The notes beneath the pieces are model-generated. The model saw only the letters and a list, made by a program, of their open reading frames with translations, was not told where the DNA came from and ran no database searches. Source: Streptomyces sp. SA15 (GTDB taxonomy: Bacteria; Actinomycetota; Actinomycetes; Streptomycetales; Streptomycetaceae). From it: DNA of 64,000 nt. Of the stretch, positions 61,720 to 64,000 are shown piece after piece. A program made the translations under genes and the position numbers. The stretch covers positions 79,905-143,904 of the forward strand of contig NZ_NTGE01000120.1 in assembly GCF_002291145.1 (NCBI RefSeq). Direction: 5' to 3'. Positions within the stretch are counted from its first letter, which is position 1, and each line of letters starts with the position of its first letter.

Positions 61720-63054
61720 TCACTCCTCCAGGTCCGGGAGCCGGGCAGGAGCCGGACAGATCCGTTCGCCGTGCTGGTCGAAGACGAACAGATGGGCGAT
61801 GTCGACCAGCAGAGGGACGTGCAGGCCCCGGCGCAGATCGAAGTCGGGGGTGGTGCGGACGACGAGATCGCCGGGGAGACGGCTGTCGGGCGCCGCGGGT
61901 TCGGGGTCGGCGTCCGCCGGGTCGTCCAGCACCACCAACGGGCCGGCCCGCAGGGCTCCCACCCGTCCCCGGAAGCGGTCCAGGACCGTGCTCTCGCGGC
62001 GGCGCCTGGCGATGCGGGCGCCCGGGCGCGGGGCCTCCAGTTCCGGTACGACGGCGGGGCTGGAGCCGGTGTTGAAGTGGACGAGGACCTCGTGGCCCTG
62101 GAACTCCACGTGCTCCACCAGACCGCTGATCGCCACCTCGCCGGGGCGGGCGGCGGACGGTTTGGCGATGCGTACGGCCTCCGAGCGCAGGCCCACGATG
62201 ACCTCGCGGCCCTGCTGGACGCGGAGCAGCTGGTGGTCCAGGGAGAGAGGTTCGGGCAGGCGCAGGTACTGCTTGCCGAGGCTGATGGTCATCGCGCCGT
62301 CGAGCGGGGCGCGGACCAGGCCGCGCAGGAGGTTGATGCGCGGGGTGCCGATGAAGGCGGCGACGAAGATGTTGCGGGGCAGCGCGTACACCGAGCGGGG
62401 GGTGTCCAGTTGCTGGAGGACACCGCCCCGCAGGACGGCGACCCGGTCGCCGAGGGACATGGCCTCGGCCTGGTCGTGGGTGACGTACACGGTGGTGACG
62501 CCCAGCTCCCGGGTGAGGTTGGCTATTTCGGCGCGCAGGTGGTTGCGGAGCTTGGCGTCGAGGTTGGACAGCGGCTCGTCCATGAGGAAGGCGGAGGGGT
62601 GGCGGGCGATGGCCCGGCCCATGGCGACGCGCTGGCGTTCGCCGCCGGAGAGCTGGGCGGGCCGGCGGTCGAGGAGGTCCTCGATGCCCAGCATGCGGGC
62701 GGTGGCGTCCACGCGTGGGCCCGGGTCCTCGCCGGGGGCCTCGATGCGCAGCGGGAAGCCGATGTTGCCGCGGCTCGTCATGTTCGGGTAGAGGGCGAAG
62801 TTCTGGAACACCATCGCCATGTCACGGTCGGACGGCAGCAGGTCGTTGGCGTACTCGCCGTCGAGCAGCAGCTGCCCCTCGGTGATCTCCTCCAGGCCGG
62901 CGATCATTCTGAGGACGGTGGACTTGCCGCAGCCGGAGGGTCCGAGCAGGACGAGGAACTCGCCGGGCGTGATGTCCAGCGAGAGCCGGTCCACCACGCG
63001 GACGCCCTTGCTGTAGGCCTTGCTGACGTGGTGCAGGGAGATGGCGCGTGTCAT
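61720..63054 (-). CDS. ABC transporter ATP-binding protein (sugar/MsiK-like)
   Basis: A 444-residue ATPase. Walker A LLGPSGCGKST, Q-loop MVFQNFALYPNM, signature LSGGERQRVAMGRAIARHP, Walker B AFLMDEPLSNLD, H-loop VTHDQAEAM. The C-terminal OB/TOBE regulatory domain (about 240-440) is long, as in MalK/UgpC/MsiK-type subunits, with an Arg-rich insert (RIARRRREST). No permease or binding-protein gene is adjacent, so it may serve several importers. Confidence 0.9.
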   Translation of the reverse strand: MTRAISLHHVSKAYSKGVRVVDRLSLDITPGEFLVLLGPSGCGKSTVLRMIAGLEEITEGQLLLDGEYANDLLPSDRDMAMVFQNFALYPNMTSRGNIGFPLRIEAPGEDPGPRVDATARMLGIEDLLDRRPAQLSGGERQRVAMGRAIARHPSAFLMDEPLSNLDAKLRNHLRAEIANLTRELGVTTVYVTHDQAEAMSLGDRVAVLRGGVLQQLDTPRSVYALPRNIFVAAFIGTPRINLLRGLVRAPLDGAMTISLGKQYLRLPEPLSLDHQLLRVQQGREVIVGLRSEAVRIAKPSAARPGEVAISGLVEHVEFQGHEVLVHFNTGSSPAVVPELEAPRPGARIARRRRESTVLDRFRGRVGALRAGPLVVLDDPADADPEPAAPDSRLPGDLVVRTTPDFDLRRGLHVPLLVDIAHLFVFDQHGERICPAPARLPDLEE

Positions 63055-63259
63055 GACGGTGCCCCCGGGGGCTCACTTGGGCGCTGGTGCTCCGCGGTCG
63101 GATGTCCCGTGCGGTTCGTACGAGACCTGTGGGTCACGGAAATTAACGGACTGTGCGCGGCCGGGGGAAGAGACGGGGCGGGATCGGGTACTCCGGTCCA
63201 ACTGGCGAGAAAGCGGACGGTCGGATTCAGCGGGCGGGAGCGGGGGCGGGGCGGGCCGG

Positions 63260-64000
63260 TCAGCGGATCGTGGTGAGGTGGGCGAAGACGACGACGTTGC
63301 CCGAGTAGCCGGTTCTACGGTTGTAGGTGCCGCCGCAGGTGATCAGGCGCAGCTCGGGGCGGCCGCGGGGGCCGTACACCTCCCGGTCGGGGAAGTGCGC
63401 CTTCTCGTACTTCTTGATGGCGTCGACGGTGTAGACGGCGGTCCGCCCGTCGGCGCGCCGCACCTCGACCTGTCGGCCGCGCTTCAGCTCGGTGAGGCCG
63501 GCGAAGACGGCGGGGCCGGTGTCCGTGTCCAGGTGTCCTACGGCCACGGCGGTCCCCTCCTCACCGGGCGACGGTCCCTGCGCGTACCAGCCCACCAGAT
63601 TCGCCTTGCCCTCCGGAGGCGCGGGCAGCCGCCGCTCACGGTCGAGCCGCAGGGCCATGACCGGGGCGTCGACGTCCAGGTAGGGGATGAGGAGCCGGGT
63701 GGCGCGGGAGCGAGGGAGGGTGCGGAGCGGGGGTGGGGTTGGGGGGCGACGGGTGGCCTTGGGGGGCGGTGCGGGGCGGTGGGGTCGTGGGGGGTGGGCG
63801 TTGGTGCGGGGGCTGGTGCGCGGGTTGGGCGACTTCGGGTTTGTCCTGGCCTCGGCCGCTCCGGCCCTTTGTGGGGCGTGCCGGGGACCGTCGGTGTCGG
63901 GGTGGGAGCCGGGTCGGGCGGCGCCGGTTCCGGGGCGCGCATGCGCCGCTCCACGGCCGCCTGCGTCGGTGCGGGGGCCGGGTTGGGTGCGGCGCGCGTC
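63260..64000 (-). CDS. Class F sortase (N-terminus beyond window)
   Basis: The frame runs off the right edge without a start codon. About 110 Pro/Arg-rich residues lead to the sortase core RATRLLIPYLDVDAPVMALR. Catalytic residues are His in AVAVGHLDT, Cys in LRLITCGGTYN and Arg in RRTGYSGNVVVFAH. Class F sortases are actinobacterial; their substrates are mostly unknown. The membrane anchor expected at the N-terminus is outside the window. Confidence 0.85.
   Translation of the reverse strand, partial: DARRTQPGPRTDAGGRGAAHARPGTGAARPGSHPDTDGPRHAPQRAGAAEARTNPKSPNPRTSPRTNAHPPRPHRPAPPPKATRRPPTPPPLRTLPRSRATRLLIPYLDVDAPVMALRLDRERRLPAPPEGKANLVGWYAQGPSPGEEGTAVAVGHLDTDTGPAVFAGLTELKRGRQVEVRRADGRTAVYTVDAIKKYEKAHFPDREVYGPRGRPELRLITCGGTYNRRTGYSGNVVVFAHLTTIR

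Overview
The window is high-GC actinobacterial DNA, almost certainly from Streptomyces. The strongest markers are two chaplin genes (chpC and chpH) at 7.9-9.2 kb, a DUF5703 gene, class F sortase, SpoIIE-type phosphatases, GTG/TTG starts and strong third-position GC bias. Genes lie on both strands in short operons. No rRNA, CRISPR array or complete mobile element was seen.

Region by region. 0-10.8 kb is typical core: a histidine phosphatase (cut by the left edge), CorA, a ferritin-like protein, an F420-type oxidoreductase, an aldo/keto reductase, a degenerate RecD-like protein, the chaplin pair and an M20 peptidase. At 10.84 kb is a tRNA-Leu(GAG). On its opposite strand, and overlapping it, is the C-terminal remnant of a site-specific recombinase, a scar of past integration. 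Next to it is a block (11.2-23.2 kb) that reads like an accessory island: a GAF/PP2C/HATPase signalling protein, a complete pqqABCDE set, a PQQ-dependent alcohol dehydrogenase with the Asp-Tyr-Asp signature of lanthanide enzymes but no signal peptide, a small cupredoxin-like partner, a CaCA-type membrane exchanger, and a second PAS/GAF/PP2C phosphatase. The eight PQQ-related genes run in one direction (20.8 to 14.2 kb) with short gaps or overlaps and probably form one operon.

23.6-29.3 kb carries a Pls/PosA-type single-module peptide synthetase with acyltransferase-like repeats, an M1 peptidase and a YchJ-like protein. 29.3-34.0 kb is a gluconate/idonate operon (gntR divergent from gntK-gntP-gluconate 5-dehydrogenase-idonate dehydrogenase). 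34.0-41.1 kb holds a YedYZ-like molybdoenzyme/cytochrome pair, an APC permease, a DMT transporter, a NUDIX hydrolase, two DUF202 membrane proteins and a duplicated His-rich protein.

41.2-64 kb is rich in acyl-CoA and alcohol metabolism under TetR control: a phosphotransferase/acyl-CoA dehydrogenase pair, an SDR/AMP-ligase/TetR operon, MaoC, a second acyl-CoA dehydrogenase, an aldehyde and an alcohol dehydrogenase, and transporters. Three distinct palindromic operator families recur in front of these genes, letting target sets be proposed from sequence alone. A penicillin-acylase family enzyme, soxR, an ABC ATPase and a class F sortase (cut by the right edge) complete the window.

An unusual genome-scale feature is that short tandem duplications (8-25 bp units) repeatedly span or abut stop codons, and that two unrelated genes (YchJ-like and BKACE) carry the same roughly 43-bp element inserted in the same reading frame.
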